DNA from: Zoroaster sp. YZ-2022
Lineage: Eukaryota; Echinodermata; Asteroidea; Forcipulatida; Zoroasteridae
Reading direction: 5' to 3'
Length of the DNA: 64,000 nt
Assembly (NCBI GenBank): GCA_029582265.1
Contig: CM055823.1
Coordinates: 15,140,060 to 15,204,059 of the forward strand
Shown in pieces: positions 20,697-31,126 of this stretch. The notes beneath the pieces were generated by a model, which was not told the DNA's origin, searched no databases, and saw only the letters and a program-made list of their open reading frames with translations. Position numbers and translations under genes: made by a program. Within the stretch, counting starts at the first letter, position 1, and every line of letters starts with the position of its first letter.

Positions 20697-23600
20697 CTCA
20701 GCTTGATGAAATGACACGAATTTTAGGCGGATACCAAGCTTATACCTAAGTCACAATTAAAGCGGAGCCCGGGCGGCGTGTGCGATTTCTAGGCATCGAC
20801 CGGCGTGTAGAGGTCGGCGAAAGATCGCGCGATAGGGCGGTCACAGTCACAATTAAAAGTGCCCCGCACGCTGCCATGACGGGGCCCGGGGGGGGGGGGG
20901 GTCGCCGACCGGCGATCGGCCGACTTTCCTGGAAATGGGGTCGAATTCTTGGCCCGTTTATCGGCCGGTGTCCGGCAGGCACTCGTCCGATGTTATGCCT
21001 ATGTCCCTGCGATACCCCTGCGGTATCCGGCAGGGTGCCGGCCAATTCTTACAGGCCGTACGGCGGCCGGAAGGCCGCTGGACGGGCATCTGCAGTGTGC
21101 CTGTCGAGTGCCCCGCGATCAACGGCCGCGATCCGGCGGCCGTTTGTCAGTTTGCGGGTGAGGTATATATAGAGGCGCTCCTCTGACCTTCTTCATTCAC
21201 TTCGACCTTTCTCTAGGAGCACTCTACGAGACGAAGAAACAAGAAGACAAAGAAGAAAATGCCGTTGATACCTCCACAGCGCTTGCGGGCACCTGCACAG
21301 CGCGTGCGGGTCGCCCGGTTGAGGGAGAGGTTGGCGTTTGCACGCTACCGCTACAACCTGGTTCTTGCTGCATTGGTGGCTGAAGAAGAGAGGCATGCAG
21401 AAATGTTGCTCCGCAGAAGAAGATGGTGGGTTCGACCCTGGTTGATGCGCAGACCCTTATACGGCCAGTACGAGACCCTCATGGCTGAGCTGAGGCGGGA
21501 ACATCATGGGGACTTTAGGGCCTTCCTCAGAATGGAACCCCAAATGTTTCACGAGCTCCTACAACGTGTGGGCCCGCGCATCGAAAAGAGTACTGAGCAA
21601 GTAATTTTTGAAATAAAAAAATAATGAAAAGAAATTTCCATTTCAGTTTCCAATCTGTAGCTAACATTTCTGTACAATTTTTTATGTTGCAGTGCCAGAC
21701 AGCCCTTGTCAGCAGGCCTGAAGTTAGCCATCACCCTTCGCATCCTGGCAACGGGGAACTCGTATCACTCCCTGGCGTTTGCGTTCCACGTCGCACACAA
21801 CACCATATCCCTCTTCGTCCCTGAAGTCTGCCGAGCCATCGTCCACGAGTACCGCAAGGATGTCTTCAGCACCCCTTCTACCCCGGACCAGTGGCGGCAG
21901 GTGGCCCAGGGGTTTCAAGACCGGTGGAACTTCCCCCATGCGTGCGGGGCCATAGATGGCAAGCACGTCGCCATAAAGAAGCCAAAGAAGAGTGGGACTT
22001 TGTACTACAACTACAAAGGCTTCTTTTCCATCGTGATCCTCGCTGTCGTGGACGCCGACTACAAGTTCCTGTTGGCTGATGTGGGCTCCCCTGGATCTGA
22101 CTCGGACTGTGGTATCTTTAACAGGTCCCAGCTGGAACCTTCGCTCTCCCACGGGACCATAGGGTTCCCTGACCCCGAGCCCCTCCCCAACGACGACAGA
22201 GACACTGGATACTTCCTGATTGGCGACGATGCATTCCCCCTCTGCCCCTACCTCCTGAAGCCGTACTCCAAGCGCTACCTGAACATCGAGGAGCGCGTGT
22301 GCAACTATCGCACTTCACGGGCCAGGCGGGTGGTGGAGAACGCCTTTGGTATCATGGCGATGCGGTTCCGCTGCCTCCTCACCACCCTGACTGTGGTTCC
22401 AGAGACTGCCACAGTCATCAGCGAGGCCTGCCTGACACTGGCCTTCAGAACCTCGACCTGGACCAGGAGGATGATGACCATCAGCTGGTGGCCGGGGCCT
22501 GGAGAGACGAGGCGGTGATGCAGGAGGTGGAACAGGAGGGCCAGGGACCACGCGCGACCGCAGAGGGGAAGAAACTTCGTGCATACTTCAGGAAATACTT
22601 CAACAGCGTAGCCGGCAGCGTACCATGGCAACTGCGTGCAATTGATAGATAGACTGTGGATAGACTGTGGACTTGATATACTGATATATACTGTACTTTG
22701 CTTCTATTTGATATATACTGTACTTTGCTTCTATTTTGTTTCTATTTGCCATTTAATGTTAGCATGTCAGGCCGGTGGTGGTAGGGGTCTGTGTCTGGGA
22801 GGGTAAAGGTAATGAAGGTATCAATGCAGAAATAAACAATAATGTACAAAAACGAAAAACAAAATAGAGAGAATAAAACATTAAAATTAAAAGACAGGAA
22901 AAATAAACCTAGACAAAATGTATTTATAATTTTGTCTATGTTTTTTTTCAATTTCTTTGAAAGTTTAAGGTTTTATTGTCTCTATTTTTTTTTTTTTTTT
23001 TTACACCATTGTTTATTTCTTTTTCCTTATACTGCTTTTAAGGTACTTAATATAAGTACACGACATGTCTTTATTCAAAAAGAACATGCAAAGTGCAAAA
23101 CATGCAAAAACAACACTAGTCCACTCTGAAAACACTAGTCCACTGTAACAACACTAGTCCACACTAGTCCACAGTTCACTGTAATGGCATAACACTAGTC
23201 CACACATGCTCTAGTCCTCATCCGACTGGGTATCCGACTGGGTCTGCGACTGGGCCTGCTCTCCACTGTCCCGGCGGGTGAGGCCAGCCAGGACCTCTGA
23301 GAACGAGTCTGTCAGGCCGGTGGTGGTAGGGGTCTGTGTCTCGGAGGCCGAACCAAGCAGGTCGTTGAAGTTCATCCCTCCTGGACTGGAGGTGCTGCCG
23401 TGGGAGGGTGGCCATGGCCTGGATGAGCACCCCCGGAGATGTGTCCTGCGAGCTGCTGGTGGGGAGAGGGGGCGGACCTGACACGTGGCGGAGTCTGCAG
23501 CAGACAAACAAAGAACAAAAACAATGAAATATTAACACTAATAGACATGGAAAAAAGTAATGATATATTAGAACATTTAAGAATATTCATTGTAAAGGTT

Positions 23601-25598
23601 TACATACCGGTACCGGTCTCTGAAAGGTCTGCTGCTGCTGCTGGGGGGCGTGGAGGTTGAGCATAGGCTGCTGCAGCTGCTGAGGCCGCTGTGGCATCAC
23701 AAACTGCTGCTGGTGCTGCTGGGGTGGCGGCTGTGGGGCCACAAAGCTGTACTGCTGCTGCTGGGTGGCCTGGTGCTGCCGGACAAAGCGCATGGCCACG
23801 AGGAATGTCTCCTGCTGGTAGGCCCTCCACAGCTCTGGGGGGATGTCCTGGTGGACGCTGGACATCCACTGTGCCCAGGTCTCGCGCTCCGACAGGCCAC
23901 TGGTGCTGGGGCCAGCACTGGTAGAAGCCTGCTACATAAACACATAGAAGACTGTCTGTGAACATTATGCAACAAGGAATATTTTTCAATGCAAAACTTC
24001 TTTCACTAAAATAGCAGCACAATGAAAACATAATTATAATACCTCTGCCACAGCAGCTTGCGACTGCTTCAACTCCTTCCTCGAGTCACTCAGCAACTCC
24101 GCCAGCACCTCTGTCAGGTCCCTCTTGGGCTCCTTCTTCTTGCTCTTCTTGGGGGCGGGAAGGGACGACTCGCTGTCCTGGCGCTTGCCCCCCCCCCCCC
24201 CCACTAGACTGCAAGTCCTCCCCAACCCCGATGGAGGATGCCACTTCTTCATCTGCCTCGTCGGAGCTGGACAATGTAAAAAAGTGTATATTTAAGAACA
24301 CAAATGGAAAAAATTGAAAAAAGAGACACCAATCCTTGCAGATGCTTACCGAGCCGAGCACTGAGGACTTTGTCCTGCCCCTGTAGTGTGGCGCCAAGAA
24401 CTCGTACCGCTTGAGCTTGAATTCCTGGAGTGGGGTCAGCCTGGTCTGTCCCTTGCCAGACTTCCCTTTCTGCTGCTTGCCCCTCAACTTGAAATAATCT
24501 GTGCGCATCGTCCGAAACCGCGTCATGATTTTGGAGGCTGTAAGCAGATGGAAAGGAAACAATGTAAAAAAATTTAAATTTAAAAACACACCAAAATAAT
24601 GACTGGCAGGAAAATTATTGGTAAGCATGAAATAAAATTTATAAACTCTAAAACATACTCACGCGCCAATCCCATCTCGTCTGTAAATTCCTTCAGCAGG
24701 GCGTTCTTCTTTACCTTGTTCTTGTAGTCAGGGTTTGTCATGTCATAAAAGGCCGGAAGGTCCTCGAAGAAGGAGGCAATGAGCTCATCCTGGGCCTCTG
24801 TGAAATTTGAGGTCTGCTTGCTGGGGGGGAACACATCGTCCTTTTCTTCAGACAGGGGATTCCCCAGGTTGGTCTCACTCACTTCACTGCCACTCTCCCT
24901 CTCCCTCTCCTCTTCTTGGGGTTGTTTCTTCTTCCTTGGGGAGCTTCTTGTGGGTGCCCTCTCCTTCCCCTTCTGTCCTCCCTTATTTCCCTTGGGCATC
25001 TTGTAGTACTTGTACTATGAAACTTGTAAAACTTGTGTGATAAACTGTGTGTAATAACTTGTAACCTTCTGTGTAGAGCGCGAGTGGATAATCTGATGGA
25101 TGATGCGATGAGCCGCCTTTTATACCCTGCGAGCCCCGATGTCTGGCCGATTTCCGGCCGGGCGCCACCAAGTCGGCCGGACGCCGGGCGGGGCCCGGCC
25201 GGCGTCTGAGCGGCGTCTGGGCGGCGCCCGGCCGGCGCATGGCCGATATATGGATTGTCTGGGTTGTCCAAAATTTGGCCCGGCGCCCGCCCGATGTGTG
25301 CGATGCCCTGCCGGACATCGGCCAGGCATCGGCCGATTTATTGGCGATCAGTTTGCGATGCGAAACGCCGCACCAGGTTTTAAGTCCGAGTTAAAAGCAA
25401 CTCGATGCCCGCCCGATGCCCAAAAATGACCCGGCAGCCGCAAGGAGTCCCGTGGGGCCCCGGCCGAAAATGCCTAGAAATCCGTCGCAAACTACTCGCA
25501 AACCGATCGCAAGCTAATTGTGACTGGGGTATTAGGTATTAGTTCTTTTACGGACTCATTAGTCAGCATACCAAACGAGTCATCGTCAAATCCCTGAT
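20697..25598 (-). CDS. SAM-like gene, exon 2 (interrupted by Harbinger)
   Basis: The acceptor TTTGCAG precedes 25598. The exon runs to 25532, is interrupted by the Harbinger element 20743-25531, resumes at 20739 and ends at 20697 before GTAAGT. Reading across with one TTA target copy keeps frame through ELIPKLGIRLKF, ending in phase 0. Exon length without the insertion is about 110 bases. It encodes the C-terminal half of the SAM-like domain. Confidence 0.6.
21259..22652 (+). pseudogene. Harbinger DDE transposase, one intron, 3' frameshift
   Basis: The transposase cuts and pastes the element together with its MADF/Myb partner. ATG at 21259; first exon to 21600 with FRAFLRMEPQMFHELLQRV. An intron with GTAATT and TTTTATGTTGCAG follows. 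The second exon from about 21690 shows LKLAITLRILATGNSY, ACGAIDGKHVAI (first D, about 21950), a D-rich block at about 22080-22110 and RRVVENAFGIMAMRFR (E, about 22337). The frame at the 5' edge of exon 2 does not match exon 1 exactly. Near 22440 the frame must shift to reach the natural tail (EGKKLRAYFRKYFNS ... stop at 22652). Otherwise all domains are present. Confidence 0.8.
23105..23213. repeat. ACACTAGTCCAC short repeats
   Basis: About six copies of ACACTAGTCCAC with variable spacers between the two Harbinger genes and running into the last codons of the minus-strand gene. Separately, a ~30-base string (CAGGCCGGTGGTGGTAGGGG and following) occurs at about 22767 and again at about 23312. 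Confidence 0.7.
23211..24999 (-). CDS. Harbinger accessory MADF/Myb-like DNA-binding protein, 5 exons
   Basis: PIF/Harbinger elements need a second protein that binds the ends and brings the transposase to the nucleus. Exons by splice sites: 24999-24663, 24537-24350, 24266-24043, 23931-23608, 23494-23211 (TAG at 23213-23211). The MADF-like domain spans exons 1 and 2 (ELIASFFEDLPAFYDM...NALLKEFTDEMGLA, then KIMTRFRTMRTDYFKL). Exon 3 is basic (KKSKKKEPKRDLTEVLAELL). Exon 4 is Q/P-rich. Exon 5 ends in a D/S-rich tail. Exon 3 contains a 15-C run; the summed exon length is one base off a multiple of three, consistent with a length error there. Confidence 0.75.
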
Positions 25599-26193
25599 CT
25601 GCAAACAAGAAATGCAATTTTAAATAATTTATTTGTATTTGATAATATTCATAAATCTAGACTATTCCTATTTTGGAGAGGATTTTTATTTGTACGTGTT
25701 CATTGTACTGTAGGGTTATGACACACACATTAATCCACCATTGACAATGCAGCACAAGAGAAAAGCCCATAATAAATTCACACATTTTCAAAGTTCAACT
25801 GAATGAATCTAAAATCCTGTGATTGATCTATAATGCAAATGCTTGCATGATATAGATAGGCATACTGATACACCGTACACTTGTCATGTATTTCACACCC
25901 CAGTAATATAATACTGCATTCCACACAGCAAAACAACACAACAACGACATTAAGCCTAAAAAAGGGTCAGGGACAAGCAAAAACTGTCATGAGCAATCAT
26001 TAATTTTGTAAACAAACCCAGGGTGAGGAAAACACTGTCACTGCATCGTTGTGCAGTACTACCACCACTGCACTAACGTTGATCGTAATTCTCTCCGATC
26101 AAGTTTAAACCTTCAAAATACATGTGTACACAGTGTTTATCTTTTATCAACAATGAAATGATAATTTACACAATAGGCTATGTCAGTTTATAC

Positions 26194-26281
26194 CTTCGAA
26201 AGTATTTATCATATCTTCGAATCCCCATTTGAAGAGGTTATCTATCATTTTCTCCATCATCATGATATTGTGATCATCCAT
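26194..26281 (-). CDS. SAM-like gene, exon 1
   Basis: The ATG at 26281 begins MDDHNIMMMEK and continues NLFKWGFEDMINTFE. The donor is G|GTATAA at 26194/26193, leaving phase 1. Joined to the exon starting at 25598 it gives an uninterrupted SAM-like helix pattern, which is the main support for both splice sites. Confidence 0.6.
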
Positions 26282-26649
26282 GTTGTGATGAGGCGATTGT
26301 CGACGGGAACACACTGCTTTTGCACACCGCGCACACAATGCATGATCACATGGTGGGCTTTACACAATTGAAAGTGAACTTTTACACAACACACGGCAAT
26401 GCTTAAGTTCCTTGTGGTAAAAGTTACACGGGCCAGGTAAAGACTTGAATTAGTTACATAAATTATGTAAATAAAATTGAATACATTTAAATTACGTCAT
26501 TTTTAACTTACACAGCAATTGTGTTGTTTATTTTCCCGAAATTTAACCTAAATTGTGTAATATTTTACAAAACATGTTTTACCGATTTTTTTTGTACCAT
26601 TCATTTTGTGTGTGTACTGGTAACATAGCGCACATCACTGGTGATACAT

Positions 26650-27311
26650 CTTAAAACGTGGAGAAGATGATGTAGCCTGTATGTGCCTCGCATCCACCAT
26701 TCTCTCGAGAGAGCTGGTCTCCGTTACAAAGAATGGTATGAGATGTCCCATCTGGTTTGAGTGGTACATATTCATTAAGTTGTTTCATGATGTCGATGAT
26801 CCCTTTCCCTGATGACGGGTTCTCAAGGATAACGCCCAGGTTGATCTGAAAAACAAATATGAAACTAACTATAAGCTTTAAAAAGGGTTAGTATACTTGG
26901 GGTGTGGCAATCAAGGGACACGATGATTTGCATAGGAGTATTTCATGTGAACCGTTTTATGTCTTACCAAGGTGCTCTTTTCTGCAAATTCGTCACTGTA
27001 ATCGTGAAGGACATAGACATCAACAGCATTATAGGCGATGTATGTGAAAGAGGGGATGGTGCTCTTAGAGCCCATATGACCTCCATGTGGGCTCTTAGTT
27101 CCATCCAGTCCTCTTCTTGTGGAAGTTAAGTGGTCAGAGGCATGTCTGTCGCCTTCATCACCGATGCAGGAGAATGCATGACATCGGGTGAATATTTCAC
27201 TCTGTTGACAGCAGCAAACGCCAGTGCCCATTGAAGGTACCGGTTTGATGTGACTGAGGATTGGTGTCGTCTGTGCACAGACCTGTACATTATCCCAGCA
27301 CATTACAAATC
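26650..27311 (-). pseudogene. DUF6589-type gene fragment, two exons
   Basis: Exon A runs from 27311 (acceptor TTTTTTATAG) to 26968 (donor GTAAGA) with FVMCWDNVQVCAQT and YVLHDYSDEFAEKSTL. Exon B starts at 26845 (acceptor TTTTTCAG) in matching phase 0 with KGIIDIMKQLNEYVP, a P..DG linker and CNGDQLSRE. The order 'DI+..L..YVP ... GDQL..ER' is the signature I associate with DUF6589, a domain of multi-copy, transposon-like animal proteins of unknown function. After GDQLSRE the frame must shift to continue as MVDARHIQATSSSPR. No start codon or upstream exons are identified. Confidence 0.6.
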
Positions 27312-28008
27312 CTATAAAAAAAATACGTAGTTACCATCTGTTACAATTCTTAGCTTACTTGTTTCACTCTCTCACAACTTGTGTCTGTTTTAATAAAAAT
27401 TATTATTAAGCGATTCATTGGTAGAACGTGTTCTTTTCCATAATACGATTTGTTCATATGAACACAAACCAACCATTATGTCACCCAAAAACAATTCGTA
27501 AAATATATGAAATCCATAAGGAAATAAAAGAACATATCAAATCTAACAATGACAAACATAACAAATACAAAGCACTGAAAGAACAGTATGAGCAAACACT
27601 AAATAACATAATTACGGTGTAGCTTGTCCAGTGCATATTAACCTGGTATACTGGTCATTTGTGGCTCTTCTACGTCCATTACGCAACATTGTCGTTGTGT
27701 CCTCGTCATCCGAGGGTGATGTTTCCTTGCTTACAGTGTTTGTCTGGGTGATTCGTCTGGGTCTTCCTGTAAAGTGACATTTCCATTTTCAATGTGCAGC
27801 GCAGGCTCATGTCGAAGATGACTCTGAACAATAGAAATGATGCTCGCATTATAAAACAAACTTTCAAGTATGAACATGCTACACCGGCAGAAACAAAAAC
27901 CAGACACTGAAGACATTATTGATCTCCATCTATTACATACGGAAGCCGGATAGTGCCAAGGGAAATATTTTTCATGAGTGCGTGAATATTTTTTTGGTAC
28001 CATTTATC
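27312..28008. other. No supported gene
   Basis: A minus-strand open stretch at 28003-27731 lacks recognisable motifs. The region may contain upstream exons or intron of the DUF6589-type gene. Confidence 0.4.
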
Positions 28009-28129
28009 TGGCGGCCGCCACATAATTATCTGGCGGCCGCCACTTATTATCTGGCGGCCGCCACTTAATTATCTGGCGGCCGCCACATAATTATCTGGCG
28101 GCCGCCACATAATTATCTGGCGGCCGCCA
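28009..28129. repeat. Six tandem TGGCGGCCGCCA palindromes, 21-23 bp period
   Basis: The perfect 12-bp palindrome TGGCGGCCGCCA occurs at 28009, 28031, 28052, 28073, 28096 and 28118, separated by AT-rich spacers of 9-11 bases (CATAATTATC and variants). Each unit contains a CpG-rich core in AT-rich surroundings. The even spacing is two helical turns. Likely a multimeric protein-binding site or a young satellite seed. Confidence 0.9.
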
Positions 28130-28140
28130 CATAATTATCT

Positions 28141-28252
28141 GTACTACACGTTCTTTATTTATTTCGCGGGTTTAGAGTGCGCGCGCGCGTGTGGTGTTTC
28201 TTGTCTATTGATGGCCTCCGTGCACTTTCAGCTTTCTCTACTTTATCAGGTA
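28141..28252 (+). promoter_or_regulatory. Promoter-like region with candidate 5' UTR exon
   Basis: Directly after the palindromes come TTATTTATTTCGCGGG, a GCGCGCGCGCGTG run and then transcribed-looking sequence ending ATCAG|GTAAGG, a consensus splice donor at 28252/28253. CpG density is locally high. I infer a plus-strand promoter and non-coding first exon; the exon at 29580 could be downstream. Confidence 0.35.
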
Positions 28253-28784
28253 AGGTTGACTTTTAATCTCCTTTGTATCTCCTTTGTAATCCTTGATTTG
28301 TATAAATTTAACATTGACCAAGTGTCTAAATACAATGTTCACTCGTTTCCTGATAATACTGATTTACAAATGTGAATTTTTCGTGTAAAATCTTGTGTAT
28401 CGGTATTACGATCAGTGTCAGGGGCATCGTGTAGCATTATGCAACACAGGGAAAGTACTTGCAATTGTGTACAAACGTAAGCCGTTCGGTTTACAAAGGC
28501 GCTCCACTCGAGGGCCTGTCCATGAAGTGTATCGTACAGACAGCTGCACAGCAGGGAGTGATGGCTCCATCATGGACACTGATAAGTAACGATATGATGC
28601 TATTTAAATTATGGCTTGATGTTCCATGTCAAAGACAGGTGACGGGAGCTAATTTGCAGGGCTAGGTATGATCCTGGGTGGGTTTGAACGGATTTTTTTA
28701 AAATGCTGTTTATGATCAACCCTAAGACTTGCATTTTATGAATACCATTCCTATATTTGGCCTTAAAAAAGAACATCATGGACT

Positions 28785-28945
28785 CGGTGGCATAGCCGGG
28801 GGGGGGGGGGGGTATCAGCTGCCCCCCGGTGGAAAATCTTGCCCCCGTCCTGCTTGACACTGTAATTAGCTATAATCGGGCAATGTTAGCTAAAAGTAAA
28901 ATTGCCCCTCTACTACAAACTGCCAAAGAGATGGCTATGCCGCTG
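28785..28945. mobile_element. hAT-type MITE (161 bp), decayed
   Basis: Ends CGGTGGCATAGCC and (inverted) CAGCGGCATAGCC, with flanks CATGGACT and CGTTGACT as a diverged 8-bp duplication. The tips match those of the MITE at 15728, so the two belong to related families. Confidence 0.65.
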
Positions 28946-29579
28946 CGTTGACTTGACTGACATTGTTTGGTCATCCCAATTTCCCCTATACCTACCATAC
29001 AAACTTTGTATATCAAATTTCATTCAGAAGTCAAAGCAAATAGGTGCACCCAAATAAATCAAATAATAAACAATTGTCAAGTAATGATGAATATAGCAAA
29101 ATACTCAGTGGTCTCACATGTTTTCGGACCATAAAGGATAAGCAGGAATAGTATTTATTGACAACTAAGCTTAAACTTTCTACTCATGTAGGTGTCAGTA
29201 GTCTATAGCCATATCAGGTAATTCCCATTCCAAATAAAATTTCCAAAATGGGCAATTGGCAGTCTTGACTGAGAGGATCTCATTCCCAATGCCAGCGAAA
29301 CAGAACCACTTATTTCAGGGTCCATCCAGAATACTTAGAGGTTGAAGCAAACAACCCCAGATCAGATATTTTATCGAAGTTTTAGCGACTAATGAGGCTG
29401 GGTGCATGGATTGGCCAATATATACCTGATTTTATGTGGTGCACATTTTGGATGAGTCAAAGATAAACAATGACACCTAGTGATCCAAAAGAGCCAGGCT
29501 TTAGAAAAGAACAGTTGCCCCCTGTGTGGTTTTAAGTTCCAACCATGTACTGATGTATGTGTTACTATTTTTGATTTCA

Positions 29580-29659
29580 GCATGTCAGAAGGATTACAGG
29601 ACATTCTGATGAGCAGGGGTGTGATGCCTGAGATAGTAGACAAAATGAATGCAGATAAG
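29580..29659 (+). CDS. Small start-codon exon of unknown gene
   Basis: A pyrimidine-rich acceptor (TATTTTTGATTTCAG) is followed by C and ATG at 29581, encoding MSEGLQDILMSRGVMPEIVD and a few more residues, then AAG|GTAGGT donor. A short helical N-terminus with no stop between consensus splice sites is typical of a true first coding exon. No following exon was identified before the copia insertion. Confidence 0.45.
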
Positions 29660-30358
29660 GTAGGTCTGTGTTGATCCCAAATATTGTTTTGGCTATGATT
29701 AAAGGCAGGGTATACTTTTGGTAATTACTCCACAAGATATTGACCATAAGAATTTACTTGGTAAGGAGCACTGGAGAGCTGTTGATTGTATAAAACAATG
29801 TGAGAAGTGACTCCCTTTGACGTAATGTAGTTTTCGAGAAAGACGCAATTTTTCACCCCAAAATGTGAATCTGAGAAAGGCTTCAGGCAAAGTAAATGTT
29901 GTGCACACAAATAAGAAAAACTACATACCCATTTAATGATTTCTGCAACCACACAATCAAGCCTATGTTATTGATCCACTATGTCTGCCACCATTCTATG
30001 GTGTTTCCCAGACCAGGGTAATCTAATATGACCCCAGGGAATAACAAAACAGATGCTTATCTGAGCAAACTCCTTGATTGACAGCAGTAAGCAGTTACAG
30101 TACCGCCCATGAGGTAATGGGTTCTTTGTGGCCCTGGATTGTTTATATTCTGAGGTTTTTGCAACCCCATCACATGCCATGACTAGCCAGGCCTTATTAT
30201 AGTAACTGGGGTCAGCTGTGACCTGCTTATGAATAAGTGATTACCAGAAAACTTAGCCAGGGCAATCCAGAAATGTTTGCATAGGTTGAACCACAGAGCT
30301 GGGTTTGAACTGTGGGTAAAAATGGCCGCACAATGTGGCAAACTTATATCATTATAAT
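29660..30358. other. No supported gene
   Basis: Presumed intronic or intergenic sequence. I see nothing coding or structured. Confidence 0.4.
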
Positions 30359-30430
30359 TAGGTGTTCGGGTATGTACCCGAAACACCTATTGTTAGGTGT
30401 TCGGGTATGTACCCGAAACACCTATTGTTT
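30359..30430. repeat. Duplicated palindrome AGGTGTTCGGGTAT..ACCCGAAACACCT
   Basis: A near-perfect 29-base palindrome (arms AGGTGTTCGGGTA and TACCCGAAACACCT) is present twice in tandem, separated by ATTGTT. It can fold as a hairpin at the end of the element. Confidence 0.85.
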
Positions 30431-30473
30431 TTGTTCGGTTTTTGTCTTCTTTTTTCTTCTTCTTCTCCGGATA

Positions 30474-31126
30474 GATTGTCTACAAAAAAACACACACTTC
30501 CAAACTTCACATGAACTTGAAACTTGGCATGTACTTAGAACTTAACAAGTAGATGAAACACGAGTTGTGAGTGACCCAAATTTGACCTTACTTCCTGTCC
30601 AAACCGGAAGTCAAAGTTTAATATTTAAAAAAAATCTAGTTTAATATTTTAAAAAATCATATCTCAACAACCACAAGAGGTACATTGGCATTTTTTGTAC
30701 CAGTGTGTAGATTGTTAATTGTTGAAAAATATTTACACAAAGGTGACCCCAATTTGACCTTACTTCCTGTCCATACCGGAAGTCAAAGTTTAATATTTAA
30801 AAAAATCATCTCAACAACCACAACAGGTAAATTCACAGTTTTTGCACCATTGTATCGATTGTTAATTGTCAAAAAATATTTACAAAAAGGTGACCCCAAT
30901 TTGACCTTACTTCCTGTCCAAACCGGAAGTCAAATTTTAATATTTAAAAAAATCATATCTCAACAACCACAAGATAGAAAACAGTCCGGCCGGCGGAACG
31001 CTAATATGGATTGTCGCCCTCTATCGGCAGAAACGATTGTCTACAAAAACACATACTTGCAAACTTCACATGAACTTGACATATACTTAGAACTTAACAC
31101 GTAGATGAAACATAATTTGTGACGTC
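30474..31126. repeat. ~165-bp tandem units flanked by 90-bp direct repeats
   Basis: Three units containing TTTGACCTTACTTCCTGTCC and CCGGAAGTCAAA followed by TTTAATATTTAAAAA and CATATCTCAACAACCACA start at about 30570, 30740 and 30890. The array is flanked by direct repeats of a second sequence (CTACAAAAACACA..ACTTCACATGAACTTGA..) at about 30478-30566 and 31030-31118. A further single unit occurs at 42827-42880. Confidence 0.75.

Larger units (their letters stand above)
20743..25531. mobile_element. Complete PIF/Harbinger transposon, GC-rich (4789 bp)
   Basis: Ends TACC[TA/CC]AGTCACAATTA are inverted at 20743 and 25531, flanked by TTA (20740-20742 and 25532-25534), the 3-bp target typical of PIF/Harbinger. 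It carries the usual divergent/convergent pair: a DDE transposase on + and a MADF/Myb-like DNA-binding gene on -. Subterminal regions (about 20760-21190 and 25080-25500) are full of GGCCGG-type strings in inverted arrangement. GC content is visibly much higher than the surroundings. It sits inside exon 2 of the SAM-like gene. Confidence 0.85.
8618..26281 (-). pseudogene. SAM-like multi-exon gene, split by nested transposons
   Basis: Six exons on the minus strand can be linked by splice sites and homology-like pattern: 26281-26194, 25598-25532 plus 20739-20697 (one exon split by Harbinger), 17769-17491, 17291-17145, 16677-16590, and 15990 to about 15585 (split by a hAT MITE). A possible last piece lies at 8648-8618. 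Phases agree at the first three introns (phase 1, then 0, then 0). The N-terminus has a SAM-like pattern (GFEDMI...LTNESVKELIP..G.RLKF). Later exons carry a second helical region that resembles uncharacterised multi-copy proteins of invertebrates and fish. No enzymatic function can be assigned. A TNP2-like transposase lies between exons 2 and 3 on the same strand, so the gene may be the second gene of a CACTA-like element rather than a host gene. Confidence 0.6.

Noticed and set aside
20780..21186. Overlapping long open frames in the left Harbinger end
   Set aside because: GC-rich low-complexity sequence gives open frames in all phases. No domain, and the location is the subterminal region.
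23218..24031. Long open frames on both strands antisense to the MADF gene
   Set aside because: Shadows of the GC-rich exons; they ignore the consensus splice sites of the real gene.
28009..28129. CRISPR-like array of regular repeats
   Set aside because: Spacers are nearly identical AT-rich 9-11-mers and the repeats are 12-bp palindromes in a eukaryotic context. This is a tandem repeat, not a CRISPR.
30685..31104. 139-codon frame on +
   Set aside because: Translation of the ~165-bp minisatellite units; its internal repeats reflect DNA repetition, not protein domains.
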